Notes: generated by a model from the letters alone, not told the origin. Counted from the first letter of the stretch, positions 45,769 to 55,930 are shown. The stretch is DNA of 64,000 bases from Paenibacillus marchantiae (GCF_028771845.1 NZ_CP118270.1:5518001-5582000); one strand, 5' to 3'. A program made the numbers and translations.

Positions 45769-46791
45769 TTATTTGTTTTGTTCAGCGCTCTTCAAGATCA
45801 GATCAACAAACAAATCGATCTGGGCAGTAATGGCGATTGGATCATATCGATAGAATGTATCAAAATCATTCTCGAAGAACCGGTGATTCTTCACCGCATC
45901 CAGACCGTTCCATACTTTGGACTGTTTGAATTCCTTCAGTGCTTCGCCTTTTTTCTCAGGATCGTACACCGTCATGAACATGTAATCCGTAGCGTATTCA
46001 GGCAGTACTTCGAGCGATAGCTGCACGGTCTGATTGTCTTTGCTCACCTTGCTCGGCATTTTCAGCTTCAAAGCATTGTATACAACTTGCCCGCCCCGGC
46101 CTGCGTTGTCGCCAAAGATCCACAGATCCCCTTTGTCCGTCAACTCGTATAATCCAACGGTTGTATTTTCGTCCACGATACCTTTCAGCTTCTCGCGTCC
46201 CTCTTCCGCCTTTTTCTCATAATCGGCAATGAACGCCTTCGCCTGATCAGGTTGACCCATTAAATCACCAAACAGCTCAACTGTCTTGTAGATATCTGTA
46301 GCTGTACCATATGGGATATGCACAGTTGGTGCAATTTTGGACAGTTCCTCGTAGTTATCATCATACATCACAACGATCAAGTCAGGCTGTAATTCCAGCG
46401 TCTTCTCCACGTTCACCGGATAACCCACGTCTGTGGTGTCTTTCAGCTTGTCCTTAATGAACGGATTATCAAAGGCACTTGGCTCCACACCAATCAGATT
46501 ACCGCCTACAGACAGAATTTCGCCCCCGTAGTAATCGGTCACGATGCGTTTCGGATGTGCAGGAATGGTAACCGTCCCTTTATCCGTCTCATATTCACGT
46601 GTTTCACTTTCCGCTGATTCATTCTGAGCTGTATCGGTTCCAGTGGATTCCTGATTCTCACTCGTCTGTCCTGAGCCGCTCCCCGTTTCATCCGTTGTCT
46701 TTCCTGCATTTCCGCAGCCCGCAAGAACTAGCGTAAACACAATGAATAACGTGCAGATGGAAAGAATCGATTTGGATTTAAACATAAACAT
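45769..46791 (-). CDS. Iron-siderophore ABC transporter substrate-binding lipoprotein
   Basis: This 340-residue lipoprotein has a lipobox LAGC with the lipidated cysteine at residue 26, an E/S/T-rich linker (about 30-65) and a FecB/FhuD-type PeriplBP_2 domain (about 75-335). It would capture ferric siderophores outside the membrane. A near-perfect Fur box lies 30 bases upstream. No permease or ATPase gene is next to it, so it may use a transporter encoded elsewhere. A second ATG two codons in is a possible alternative start. Confidence 0.93.
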   Translation of the reverse strand: MFMFKSKSILSICTLFIVFTLVLAGCGNAGKTTDETGSGSGQTSENQESTGTDTAQNESAESETREYETDKGTVTIPAHPKRIVTDYYGGEILSVGGNLIGVEPSAFDNPFIKDKLKDTTDVGYPVNVEKTLELQPDLIVVMYDDNYEELSKIAPTVHIPYGTATDIYKTVELFGDLMGQPDQAKAFIADYEKKAEEGREKLKGIVDENTTVGLYELTDKGDLWIFGDNAGRGGQVVYNALKLKMPSKVSKDNQTVQLSLEVLPEYATDYMFMTVYDPEKKGEALKEFKQSKVWNGLDAVKNHRFFENDFDTFYRYDPIAITAQIDLFVDLILKSAEQNK

Positions 46792-46820
46792 GATGCCCCC
46801 TATAATTCATTGCTTTTTGT

Positions 46821-46839
46821 GATAATGGTAATCATTATC
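46821..46839. promoter_or_regulatory. Fur box upstream of siderophore-binding protein gene
   Basis: GATAATGGTAATCATTATC differs from the classical Fur consensus GATAATGATAATCATTATC at one position. It lies about 30-48 bases upstream of the lipoprotein start. Confidence 0.88.
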
Positions 46840-46945
46840 ATTGGAATCATAGCAGAATTGATTACTAACTGTCTACCATTTTAATTGAAATCCATAAACA
46901 TAGGGATCGAGCCAGAAAGACCCGATCCCTATATCATATATAAAC

Positions 46946-49900
46946 TTAGAATTTATAAATCTGCTCCATCATTCTGGCTACAGCGACCGCCCCCTGTGCA
47001 CGGTTGGCATGCTGTTTTGGCGCAAACGTGCCATCCGCCATTCCTCTAAGTAGACCTTGCTCCTGCATGGATGCAACAGCTTGTTTTGCATATTCAGCGA
47101 TATCTGCGTTGTCGTTAAATGTGGTGCTGTTGGTTGTTGTATCAACGGTTGTACTGGCGTTCTGCTTCATGACCTGTACCGCACGGTTTAACATTACCGC
47201 CATGTCCTCACGGGTAATACGTTCATTTGCTGCAAACGAACCGTCTGCTCGGCCTTGCACGATTCCCATCTCCAAACCAAGACGTACGGAATCTGAATAC
47301 CACTGATCATTCTTCACATCCATTGGAGCTGAAGTGGATGTATCCGGCAACCGTGATTCGCCAATCCCCTTCATGATCATTTGCAGAAATTGTGCACGTG
47401 TCAGTTCTGCTTGCGGACTGAATCGGGTATCTGTCATGCCTGAAATGATTCCTTTTCCATACAAATTCTGAATCTCTTTAATGGCCCAGGAGTAGGATTG
47501 CAAATCATTCAACGGCACCTGTACTTCAGTAATCACGAAACGGCCTGATTGAAGCGGCTTGAAAGCAAGACTTTGGGTCATTTCATCATATTGAGTAAAG
47601 GTTACCGGTTTCATTTCACCATTTGGCAAAAGGGATTGGATAGCCAGCACATTGTCTTCTGCATTTGAATTTTGCACATTAGACATCGCTATTTCAATGG
47701 ATCTGTCAGTCCACTGTAACGGCTGCCCGTTCAACAATAGATCCACGCTGACCACGTTGCGGTTACCGATGGCTTTCTTTTGCGCTTCAGACAGATTGGC
47801 TGTGGAGTCTTCGACCAGAATGACATCCATTGTAACTCCATCTTCATTACGAGCATCCTTCAATAGACTTAATGGGATGCGGACAGATGTCTGCTTCATG
47901 ATCAGCTCCAGCGACTGTAATGCCTGAGTACGTGCCCATTCCTGAAGTTGATTTGCATTGAGCCGGAAGGTCGCAGCCTTTGTATCCTTAGGAACATCTG
48001 CAATCAAGGTGAGCTGTTTGCTGCCTGCTCCCATTCCGTCAATCGTTTGAGACAACTGCTTCATATCAGGTTGAATCACATAGGAGCCCGCTCCGGTGCT
48101 TGTACCTTTGAATGTAATGGAACCACTTTCTCCTGGATTACCGGATTCAACAGGTGGCGTTACAGAAGGATTGCCGGGATTCTGCGATGATCCAGGCGTA
48201 GAAGGCTGTGCAGGTTGACCGGGCTGTGACGGCTGACCCGTAGTCGACTCTTGCCGTACAAGCTGACTAACCGCCTCTTTCAATGCGTTATCTGCAGCAC
48301 TGATTTCCTGTGCACTGGCTTCTGTATCATCCATAAGCACACGGGCAAACGACAATGCCTGTGCAAACACATTCCAGCTTGCGGCCGTGTAATCATTTTG
48401 ATGCATCTTCGCAGCGGAATTCACGGTAGTCTCCAACGCAGATTTGTCCGCCGGGAACATACCATAAGCTTCAAAATCCATAAAGCCTACCCACTTAGAA
48501 CCAGCGGTAATGGTCAGTTTAATATAACGCGCCTCCGTGCCTGCGGGCAGGATATGCCTTGGACTGGTGGATACAACCACATCACTTGTTGTATCCACGA
48601 CTTTGACAAAGTTCTTGTTATCGTTGGATACTTCGATCTTGTATTTAATGCCTCCACTCCACATGGACATTTCCAGCTTACGGATCACAGCGGTCGCCCC
48701 CAGATCCACTTGCCACCAACTATCCACACTTTGGTCTGTTCCCCATGAAGTAGTGGGGTCACTGTCAATCGCTCCCCCAGGCGAGTTGTCTTTTCCACCA
48801 CCTGTACCGGCACTGCTTGATGCGGTAGCTGTTTTACCTGTTGTTAATGCCTCCAGCAAAACAAGGTTGTTATTGGCTTTCTGAAGTATTGTCAGAGCCT
48901 CCTGCACTTCCGATTGTATGGCATCCTGCTTGTCTCTGACCGTGATTGCCGATAACAATGCCGCTTTCAGGTTTGCCCAGCTTCGCTGAGTATACGAAGA
49001 TTCGGTCAGCTGCTGGATTTCACCGATAAACTGTGTCAGCTCAGTTTTGTCTACGTTGGACAACCCATGGATGGCTGCTTCCACTTGTTTTGCTGCTGTA
49101 TTCACCTCGGTCTGAGTGGCTCTTAGATCTGCCATGATCTGTTCTGCACGAGTAAGAGACTTAGTCAGAACAGCCCAGGTTGCAGCAGACCAATCTGCTT
49201 GCTTATATGTTTTGGCTTCGGCAATGATCGCCTCTAGAGCGTTCCGATTCGCCGCTATAACATCAAGCTGCTGCATAACCTCATGAAGAGTGGCAGTCGC
49301 AGCGTCCGTATCCTGTTGTGTCACACCAGATGTATACGCCAATTTGTACGTATGCTCGGCTGCCGCAATGGCCGGAGCGAGTGTGGTCCAGCTTTCAGGT
49401 GTAAAATCACTGGATACCAGCGCCTTTGCACGCGTAATGGCTGCCGACAAATCTTTCCGATCTGCGGGCAGAATGTCTAAACCACGTTTGTACACATCCA
49501 GCGATGGCAGGGCACGCCCTTCATACGAGTAACCGCCATTCGCCGGATATTCGTCATAATCAAACATGGCGTGATTCTCCCATGCGTCTCCCTCGGAAGC
49601 AATCCAGCCTACATTGGCCGCAATCCATGCAGGCTCCCAATAGAAGAAACCCGCTCCCTTCTGATCCGGAACTTGTGAGATCATGTCCATAATGCCTGCA
49701 ATCGCATCGTATTGTCCCTGCACGGTTGCCGGGAAGGTAGCACCTCCCACATTCAGCGTTTCCGGGTTGCCAATAATATTGCCGTGAGCGTCCCCGTTTT
49801 TATACGAGAATGGATAGGACGTCTCAGCAATAATGACTTCTTTTCCATATTTCGCAGATACTTCATTCATCGTTTTGCGCACATCTGCGAATGTTCCGTG

Positions 49901-51304
49901 CCAGAATGGATAATAGGACAGCCCGATAATATCGTACTGCAGCCCCTTTTTCTGCAATTCGCCGAAGTACCAGTCAAATGTATCCGCTTTGCCCCCTTCA
50001 GCCAGATGGATCATAATTTTGACCTGATCTCCTCCAGGGACATCGCGTACGCCGTCCACACCGCGCTGAAGCAAAGCTACATTTTCATCAAAATTGACGT
50101 TACTCTTCAATCCGTTTAACACGCCACTGTTAATTTCGTTACCGATCTGAACCATGTCGGGCATCGCGCCCGCATCCTTCATCTCGCTTACCACTTCACG
50201 CGTGTAATCATAGACAGCGTTCTTCAATTCGTCGAATGAAAAGTTTTCCCAGGCCTTTGGACGAAGCTGTTGGCCCGGATGTGCCCATTCATCAGAATAA
50301 TGGAAGTCGAGCAGGACCTTCATGCCCTTGACCTTTACCCGCTGGGCCAGACGAATCACATCTTCCTTGTCGTTATATCCATTGGATTTCTGTGGATCAT
50401 TCCACAGACGAAGCCGCACATAGTTCACTCCACGGTCTTTGAGAATATCGAGCAGATCGCGCTCAGCTCCATTGCTGTCCAGATAATAACCTCCATTATC
50501 CTCAATGGCTGTTAACGTGGAAATATCCACCCCTCTGACAAAATCACTACGATATCCTTCTACCGTAACGGTAGCTACAGGTTGAATGGGAGCTCCATAT
50601 ACATCACCTGTAACGGTAAAGCTGCCTGCTGATGCATATTTTGAAGGATTAATTTCCTCCCATGCAACCGGGACAAGGCCCGATTTCTCGTTCTGGTAAT
50701 GTGCCATGACTTCATTAGGCAGAACTGGGGCACTCCGGCTTACGGTTGTTACGTTGACTGTATCATACTTCTCGATGTCTGCCGGGTTCCGCACCTCTTC
50801 CTCCCCCCAGATTTGGAATTCAGAAATGCCAGGCCACCAGTCGGTACCCGCATAATAAGGAATCGTGACCTTCACATATTGAACCGCATCTGCCTGAAAA
50901 TCCAGATTGACCTGTGATTCCGCTTTATCGTTGGCAGAGTGATCTGCCACAGGTGTCCAGGTATTTCCGTCCTCAGAAACTTCAACCAAAAACTTCACAA
51001 CCTCGTTTGCATCCTTCCACGTTAGTTCCGCACCGGAAAGGTTGTATGAAGCTCCCAAGTTTACCGTCAGCCAATGCGGTTGATCTGCTGAAGTAGGACT
51101 ATTCGCACTCCATTTAGTATCTCCTTTGCCATCCACCGCTTTTTCTTTATTGCCCCCCCATTGTAGATCCTCCGAGCTGACCGTAACCGCCTTATTCAGC
51201 GCAACGTTTACTTTCGCCGCTGCCGCTGCGGGCCGAACTACCAGCCCCAAATCACAGAACAACAACAGTAATACGAGACAGCCACTTATGTATCTTTTGT
51301 GCAC
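46946..51304 (-). CDS. Secreted SLH-anchored GH53 endo-beta-1,4-galactanase
   Basis: About 1452 residues. The GTG at 51304 has AGGGGAGA seven bases upstream and is followed by a signal peptide (VHKRYISGCLVLLLLF... to AAAAA); a longer ATG frame 14 codons earlier lacks a ribosome site. Domain order, in approximate residues: F5/8 type C (30-170), Ig-like (185-250), GH53 barrel (255-610; acid/base Glu in QIGNE, nucleophile Glu in IAETS), FIVAR-type helical repeats (620-825), second F5/8 type C (830-970), one more FIVAR unit, a Pro/Ser linker near 1045-1080, a beta-rich domain (1085-1265) and three SLH repeats (1270-1452) for cell-wall attachment. It would cut galactan side chains of pectin or arabinogalactan at the cell surface. 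Confidence 0.93.
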   Translation of the reverse strand: MHKRYISGCLVLLLLFCDLGLVVRPAAAAAKVNVALNKAVTVSSEDLQWGGNKEKAVDGKGDTKWSANSPTSADQPHWLTVNLGASYNLSGAELTWKDANEVVKFLVEVSEDGNTWTPVADHSANDKAESQVNLDFQADAVQYVKVTIPYYAGTDWWPGISEFQIWGEEEVRNPADIEKYDTVNVTTVSRSAPVLPNEVMAHYQNEKSGLVPVAWEEINPSKYASAGSFTVTGDVYGAPIQPVATVTVEGYRSDFVRGVDISTLTAIEDNGGYYLDSNGAERDLLDILKDRGVNYVRLRLWNDPQKSNGYNDKEDVIRLAQRVKVKGMKVLLDFHYSDEWAHPGQQLRPKAWENFSFDELKNAVYDYTREVVSEMKDAGAMPDMVQIGNEINSGVLNGLKSNVNFDENVALLQRGVDGVRDVPGGDQVKIMIHLAEGGKADTFDWYFGELQKKGLQYDIIGLSYYPFWHGTFADVRKTMNEVSAKYGKEVIIAETSYPFSYKNGDAHGNIIGNPETLNVGGATFPATVQGQYDAIAGIMDMISQVPDQKGAGFFYWEPAWIAANVGWIASEGDAWENHAMFDYDEYPANGGYSYEGRALPSLDVYKRGLDILPADRKDLSAAITRAKALVSSDFTPESWTTLAPAIAAAEHTYKLAYTSGVTQQDTDAATATLHEVMQQLDVIAANRNALEAIIAEAKTYKQADWSAATWAVLTKSLTRAEQIMADLRATQTEVNTAAKQVEAAIHGLSNVDKTELTQFIGEIQQLTESSYTQRSWANLKAALLSAITVRDKQDAIQSEVQEALTILQKANNNLVLLEALTTGKTATASSSAGTGGGKDNSPGGAIDSDPTTSWGTDQSVDSWWQVDLGATAVIRKLEMSMWSGGIKYKIEVSNDNKNFVKVVDTTSDVVVSTSPRHILPAGTEARYIKLTITAGSKWVGFMDFEAYGMFPADKSALETTVNSAAKMHQNDYTAASWNVFAQALSFARVLMDDTEASAQEISAADNALKEAVSQLVRQESTTGQPSQPGQPAQPSTPGSSQNPGNPSVTPPVESGNPGESGSITFKGTSTGAGSYVIQPDMKQLSQTIDGMGAGSKQLTLIADVPKDTKAATFRLNANQLQEWARTQALQSLELIMKQTSVRIPLSLLKDARNEDGVTMDVILVEDSTANLSEAQKKAIGNRNVVSVDLLLNGQPLQWTDRSIEIAMSNVQNSNAEDNVLAIQSLLPNGEMKPVTFTQYDEMTQSLAFKPLQSGRFVITEVQVPLNDLQSYSWAIKEIQNLYGKGIISGMTDTRFSPQAELTRAQFLQMIMKGIGESRLPDTSTSAPMDVKNDQWYSDSVRLGLEMGIVQGRADGSFAANERITREDMAVMLNRAVQVMKQNASTTVDTTTNSTTFNDNADIAEYAKQAVASMQEQGLLRGMADGTFAPKQHANRAQGAVAVARMMEQIYKF

Positions 51305-51368
51305 GCTTGATCTCTCCCCTAATCGTATTTGGTTCAACTTGAACAATGAATGTTGTAAATCATTATTA

Positions 51369-51385
51369 TTGTAAGCGCTTTACAA
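51369..51385. promoter_or_regulatory. cre-like / LacI-family operator upstream of galactanase
   Basis: TTGTAAGCGCTTTACAA has perfect TTGTAA/TTACAA arms around a GCGCT centre. This is like LacI-family or CcpA operators, but one base longer than the strict 14-base cre. It lies about 65 bases upstream of the GTG start, so catabolite or galactan control is likely. Confidence 0.65.
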
Positions 51386-51480
51386 TAATCGAGGACACGG
51401 TATTATGCCAAGGAAACAGCAGTTATTTTAACACATCGAATGGTAATTCCTTGCTCACTGTGGATCGATTCCCATTCCTA

Positions 51481-51533
51481 ACAAAAAAAATCTGTCCCTC
51501 TGCCTGATTAGGCAGATTGGAACAGATTTTAGC
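51481..51533 (-). terminator. Terminator after yceI-like gene
   Basis: AAAATCTGT...TCTGCCT and AGGCAGA...ACAGATTTT arms are followed by TTTT on the minus strand. Confidence 0.9.
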
Positions 51534-51545
51534 CTTACTATATGC

Positions 51546-52265
51546 TTACTTGCTGAGCTTCAGCTCCAGTTGAACCTGAATGTCATTTTCAGTAGAAAGG
51601 ACCACCGAATGTGGATTCTCCATACTAAAATCTTCAAAGGTAACCATCGTTGTGGCGGACAACAACACCTGGTCATTTTCATAAGCGGCTTTTACGTCAA
51701 ACGTTACCTCTTTCTCAATCCCTTTTACCGTTAGGGTTCCGTTCATTTTAAAATCTACGGTCTGCCCTGCCGGCCATTCCGTGGGTACACCTTCAAATGA
51801 GGTAGCCTTAAATGTAGCTTGTGGATAAGTACTTGCATCGAAGAAATCAGCCCCCTTCACATGTCCATCCCGCTGGCTATTGCCTGAATCAATGTCACTC
51901 ATCTCAATCTGTCCATCCGCCTTCATCTGGGACGCATCGTCTACATTAAGGGTCAGGTTACCACTCACCTGCTCGTCGGCAAAATTGACGGTTTCCTGTG
52001 ATGTCGTTACCGAGAAATATACTTTTGAACCTTCGCTGATGCTCCAGTCTCCATTCAGTTGCTCTGCTCGCGCTGCATCGTTGGATACGCTTGTACCACT
52101 GTCCGATCCGGCTTCCGTTGTGGACGCGGCGGTACTGGCAGGAAGCACCTGTTCAATCTCAACGTTATTGCCCAGGTAACTGTTTGCGAAATAATACCCT
52201 CCGCCTCCAAGAATAACAATTGCTGCTGCCCCTGAGATCATCCATGTTTTTGTCTTTTTATTCAT
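51546..52265 (-). CDS. YceI-family lipid-binding protein, membrane anchored
   Basis: This 239-residue protein has one N-terminal membrane segment (about 7-25), a Ser/Thr/Ala-rich linker (about 40-65) and a YceI beta-barrel (about 70-239). YceI proteins bind isoprenoid-type lipids; here it would sit outside the membrane. It is divergent from a two-component system, which may control it. Confidence 0.88.
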   Translation of the reverse strand: MNKKTKTWMISGAAAIVILGGGGYYFANSYLGNNVEIEQVLPASTAASTTEAGSDSGTSVSNDAARAEQLNGDWSISEGSKVYFSVTTSQETVNFADEQVSGNLTLNVDDASQMKADGQIEMSDIDSGNSQRDGHVKGADFFDASTYPQATFKATSFEGVPTEWPAGQTVDFKMNGTLTVKGIEKEVTFDVKAAYENDQVLLSATTMVTFEDFSMENPHSVVLSTENDIQVQLELKLSK

Positions 52266-52456
52266 CTCTATTTTCCTCCAATGGGTAACTGTATAAGTTG
52301 GTTATTTATCAGCATCTTAACAGCCCAATGTGTCAGGATGACGTCAAGAAATGACATACAACGCATTTTTTTCTGAAAATAATTGCCTCATTGGCATTGT
52401 GCTTCCGCTCATGTAAAATCAGTACACAAGCTTCTGAAGTGAAAGGAGACACCTTC

Positions 52457-53143
52457 TTGAAATCCATACTCATCGTCGAAGATGAACAAGCTATCGCCCG
52501 TGTGCTGGCTGCCTATCTTCGAAAAGCGGGATTCGATGTTCGTCATGTAGCGGATGGACCCACTGCTTTAACTCAATTTGATGCGGATGTTCCTTCCTTG
52601 GTTTTGCTGGATGTGATGCTGCCCGGAATGGACGGTTGGGATCTGCTGCGAATCATCCGCGAAAAAAGTGCTTGTCCCGTCATCATGCTAACCGCACTGG
52701 ATGATATTCAGGACCGACTGAATGGGCTGAATGCCGGTGCGGACGATTATATGAGCAAACCCTTTGTGCCCGAGGAAGTGGTCGCCAGAGTCAATGCTGT
52801 GCTTCGCCGCAACCCACACTGGACAGCCGAAGGTGAGGGCAAACGTTACTTTGGCAATCTGGTCATTGACCTGGCTGCCAAACAGGTACTTTTGAACGGC
52901 GCCGAGGTTGCACTGACACCACGTGATTTGTCCCTGCTCCTGTTTCTATCGGAATACCCCAACCGCACATTTACCCGAGACCATCTGATCGAACAGGTAT
53001 GGGGCATGGACTATGACGGAAGTGATCGGGCTGTGGACCTGTCGATCAAACGGCTGCGTCAGGCGTTATCTCACTGGCTACCGGAAACGGGAGAAATCCG
53101 GACTTTACGGGGAATGGGGTATCAATTTTGGATCGCCAACTAA
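52457..53143 (+). CDS. OmpR-family response regulator
   Basis: About 228 residues: receiver domain with phosphorylation site D52 (LLDVMLP) and C-terminal winged helix ending in LRGMGYQFW. I start at a TTG (52457) because AAAGGAG lies about nine bases upstream; the longer ATG frame begins 22 codons earlier without one. The kinase gene overlaps its 3' end by 16 bases. The target is unknown; the divergent YceI gene is a candidate. Confidence 0.93.
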   Translation: MKSILIVEDEQAIARVLAAYLRKAGFDVRHVADGPTALTQFDADVPSLVLLDVMLPGMDGWDLLRIIREKSACPVIMLTALDDIQDRLNGLNAGADDYMSKPFVPEEVVARVNAVLRRNPHWTAEGEGKRYFGNLVIDLAAKQVLLNGAEVALTPRDLSLLLFLSEYPNRTFTRDHLIEQVWGMDYDGSDRAVDLSIKRLRQALSHWLPETGEIRTLRGMGYQFWIAN

Positions 53144-54591
53144 AACGAAATACACCGAAACGTAAAACATCCATTCTGTCTTACTGGACGCTTCGTTATT
53201 TTCTAATCCTCTGCATCGGCTTTACCATTATTGTTGCAGGGGCACTTTACTGGATCAGAACCACTTCCATTGAGAAAGGTCTCAAAACGGCCCAACTATT
53301 AGGTCTGGAAATCGCCGAGAAGGTAACTGGCACAGAAAACAAACTGTATATTCCCCCGGATCTTGACAGACTGGTGGACAAACGTACCAAGCTTTTCAAT
53401 ACAGATAATTACTTTTGTATTATGGTGCTCGACAACAATAATCAATTGATTTATTCCAAACCAAAAATGACGCAGCAGGATGTGTATTATCGGCTGTCTG
53501 ACGACCTGCGCGAACCAAGAAACAATAAATTCGCCGGGGTTACGGTTAACGTCACAGATGACGATCAGACGCTCGGTAAAGTGTGGGTCATGCAATCCAA
53601 AAAGTCCATTGCATACAATCCGGAAACGATGCTGGTGGTGTGCATCCTTTTCGTTGCTTTAATCCTGTGTGGTTGGTTTACAATCTACCTCCTGTCCCGC
53701 AAGCTCTCCAAGCCTATTCGCCAGGTCGCCCACGCCGCGGAGCAGATTCGAAACGGAAACTATGAAGTCAATTTGGATCTGAATACACGGGAACGGGAGA
53801 TGAATGAACTCGTTGAATCTTTTCGCGAGATGTCCATTCGTTTGCAGCAATTGGAGGAATGGCGTGCCCTGTCACTTGCTGGGGTAACCCATGAATTGAA
53901 AACGCCGGTAACGTCCATTAAAGGGCTCGTGATGGCTGTCCGGGATGATATCGTTAGTCCGGAGGAAGCAAAGGAATTTCTGGACATCGCACTCAAAGAA
54001 TCCGAACGTATGGAACGAATGGTCGCTGACCTGCTGGATTACAATGCGATGAGCGCTGGAAGTGTTGCTATTCGTCGGGAACGCATAGATCTGAATTTGC
54101 TGGTGGGTGAGATTATCTATCAGTGGAAAATCGCTTATGAGGACAAGTCTCCCGAAATTGAATTGCATACACCTTCGGGTACGCTCTATACCATCGGTGA
54201 TACCCTTCGGATTCAGCAAATCATTGTCAACCTGCTCAATAACGGACTGCAAGCAGCCGCTTCCGACCATGCTGCCGTCTTTCATATCCGTTTGCGTGCG
54301 GAGGAGGACAACCTGTTTGTTAATGTGCAGGATAACGGTACGGGTATCACCAAAGACGATCAACCCAAGATCTTCGAACGTTTCTACCGTGGCGAGATCA
54401 AAAAACGCCGTACCCGTGGACTAGGTCTGGGACTGACCTATAGCCGCTTGCTTGCTCGAGCCCAGGGAGGGGAGCTGTCCCTGACCTCCAGCAGTCCTGA
54501 AGGCAGCCTTTTCACCTTAACTTTGCCACGATGGTCTGGTCCTGAAAAAACAGAGATAGAACCATCTTACCGCGCAACGGCTAACGCTTAG
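53128..54591 (+). CDS. Sensor histidine kinase
   Basis: This 487-residue kinase has membrane segments at about 24-43 and 166-188 with an outside sensor of about 120 residues between them. A HAMP domain follows (189-242), then the phospho-accepting H255 in GVTHELKTPVTS, then an ATPase domain with N-box NLLNNGLQAA and G-boxes DNGTGI and GLGLGLTYS. The TTG start has GGGG upstream and overlaps the regulator gene. Signal unknown. Confidence 0.93.
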   Translation: MDRQLKRNTPKRKTSILSYWTLRYFLILCIGFTIIVAGALYWIRTTSIEKGLKTAQLLGLEIAEKVTGTENKLYIPPDLDRLVDKRTKLFNTDNYFCIMVLDNNNQLIYSKPKMTQQDVYYRLSDDLREPRNNKFAGVTVNVTDDDQTLGKVWVMQSKKSIAYNPETMLVVCILFVALILCGWFTIYLLSRKLSKPIRQVAHAAEQIRNGNYEVNLDLNTREREMNELVESFREMSIRLQQLEEWRALSLAGVTHELKTPVTSIKGLVMAVRDDIVSPEEAKEFLDIALKESERMERMVADLLDYNAMSAGSVAIRRERIDLNLLVGEIIYQWKIAYEDKSPEIELHTPSGTLYTIGDTLRIQQIIVNLLNNGLQAAASDHAAVFHIRLRAEEDNLFVNVQDNGTGITKDDQPKIFERFYRGEIKKRRTRGLGLGLTYSRLLARAQGGELSLTSSSPEGSLFTLTLPRWSGPEKTEIEPSYRATANA

Positions 54592-54680
54592 CAGGACACG
54601 ATGTCTGCATCTCATAAACGGGCTTTCTTCATCTGCCAAAGAACCATGAGCAAACGGCCCAAGTAAATTGCTGAAATATC

Positions 54681-54719
54681 GAATAGCCCGACATTCCTTC
54701 ATAGGAACCGGGCTATTCA
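54681..54719. terminator. Bidirectional terminator
   Basis: GAATAGCCCG...TTCCT and AGGAA...CGGGCTATTC arms lie between convergent kinase and AAA genes. Confidence 0.82.
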
Positions 54720-54754
54720 TTATGTGAGAGTGTTTGCTGATATTCATATACAAG

Positions 54755-55567
54755 CTATGTGGCCAGTACCCGCGGCTTATATTCTGCATACGCATCATTA
54801 ATGAATTGCTCATGTAATGGGATGTTGGCAATAATGGCTTTCCGTTTAGCTTTTAAGACAATCTGCTCTACATCGGCATAACTGCATCCTGTGAGGCGTT
54901 CACACGTGAATTCTTCCAGTCGGCTCTCCTGCTCAAACTGCCCCATCAACTTGCTAATATATAATCTACGGCTCGATTCATCCGGCATCCCATAAGTCAT
55001 TTTGGTATCAAATCGCCGCCATATCGCATGATCCAGCTGGGTCTCCAGATTCGTAGCAGCAACCAGAATGCTGTCTCCTTCGAATTCGTCCAGGCATTGC
55101 AACAATGTATTGACGACACGAGCCATCTCTTTAACCTCATCATTACTTTCACGCGTACGACCTACGGCATCAAATTCATCTAGAAATAGCACACAGGGGT
55201 TAGCCCGTGCATATTCGAATAGTTTACGGACATTGCTTCCCGTCTCCCCAAGGTGGCTGTGTATGATGGCATCGAGTCTTACAAGAACCAGGGGAAGCTG
55301 AAGTCGGTGTGCAAGATGAAAAGCAGTTAATGTTTTGCCTGTACCCGGAGGACCAAACATCACCATTTTGTTCGGCATTGGCACATCATGTTCTGCAAAC
55401 TGATCTTTCATACCGAGAATCGTAATAAACTCCTCCACAACCCGTTCATTGTCTGCGGAGAATACAATATGCTTTGCCTTGCGTCCACACTCTTTCGGTG
55501 AATAAAAAGAGGCCATATCGATGCCTTTCGCTCGGGGTATCCGGTTTACATGGTTGGTTTTGCTCAT
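54755..55567 (-). CDS. AAA-family ATPase
   Basis: This 270-residue AAA ATPase has Walker A GPPGTGKT (72-79), Walker B CVLFLDEFD (125-133), a sensor ATN (about 166-168) and the arginine-finger region WRRFDTK. The lid domain is about 200-262. It has no protease or membrane domain, unlike FtsH. GGAGA precedes ATG. No neighbour on the same strand is seen, so its substrate is unknown. Small AAA proteins of this form are often remodelling factors. Confidence 0.88.
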   Translation of the reverse strand: MSKTNHVNRIPRAKGIDMASFYSPKECGRKAKHIVFSADNERVVEEFITILGMKDQFAEHDVPMPNKMVMFGPPGTGKTLTAFHLAHRLQLPLVLVRLDAIIHSHLGETGSNVRKLFEYARANPCVLFLDEFDAVGRTRESNDEVKEMARVVNTLLQCLDEFEGDSILVAATNLETQLDHAIWRRFDTKMTYGMPDESSRRLYISKLMGQFEQESRLEEFTCERLTGCSYADVEQIVLKAKRKAIIANIPLHEQFINDAYAEYKPRVLAT

Positions 55568-55930
55568 CGTTGATCGTTCTCCTTCTTCTATGTCTCAGGG
55601 GATCATCCAAGTTAAATGCTATCGATTCATTCTCCTCCATATTTAACGATCTTTTAATCGTAATTATTACTATTAAACAATAACATAAGACGGCCTCTTT
55701 GCAAAGTTTCCGTGACTTGTCCATCATTTTGCGTAAGGTCCCGTCCAATTTGTTGCAAGCGGAAGCAAAATTTGCTATTCTAAATATGCATCGTTGTGTA
55801 TAACGCAAAAAAGCCCTCTATTTACTCGAGAGAGCACAAAATTTTTCCAGATTTGCAAGCGGCAACTTGCCATTTCCGGAAGTTCTTTTATACCAACGAA
55901 TGTAATCCAATCAAAGCGAGGTTATCAATC
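55568..55930. other. Intergenic region between AAA ATPase and DUF1540 gene
   Basis: A stretch of about 360 bases. It holds the promoter region of the AAA gene, and a short hairpin (about 55808-55832) that on the minus strand reads GCTCTCT...AGAGGGC followed by TTTTTT, terminator-like without an obvious gene. The DUF1540 promoter lies downstream of that. No other coding frame is convincing. Confidence 0.45.

Noticed and set aside
53872..54363. Minus-strand frame opposite the sensor kinase
   Set aside because: It is antisense of the conserved kinase core; no independent support.
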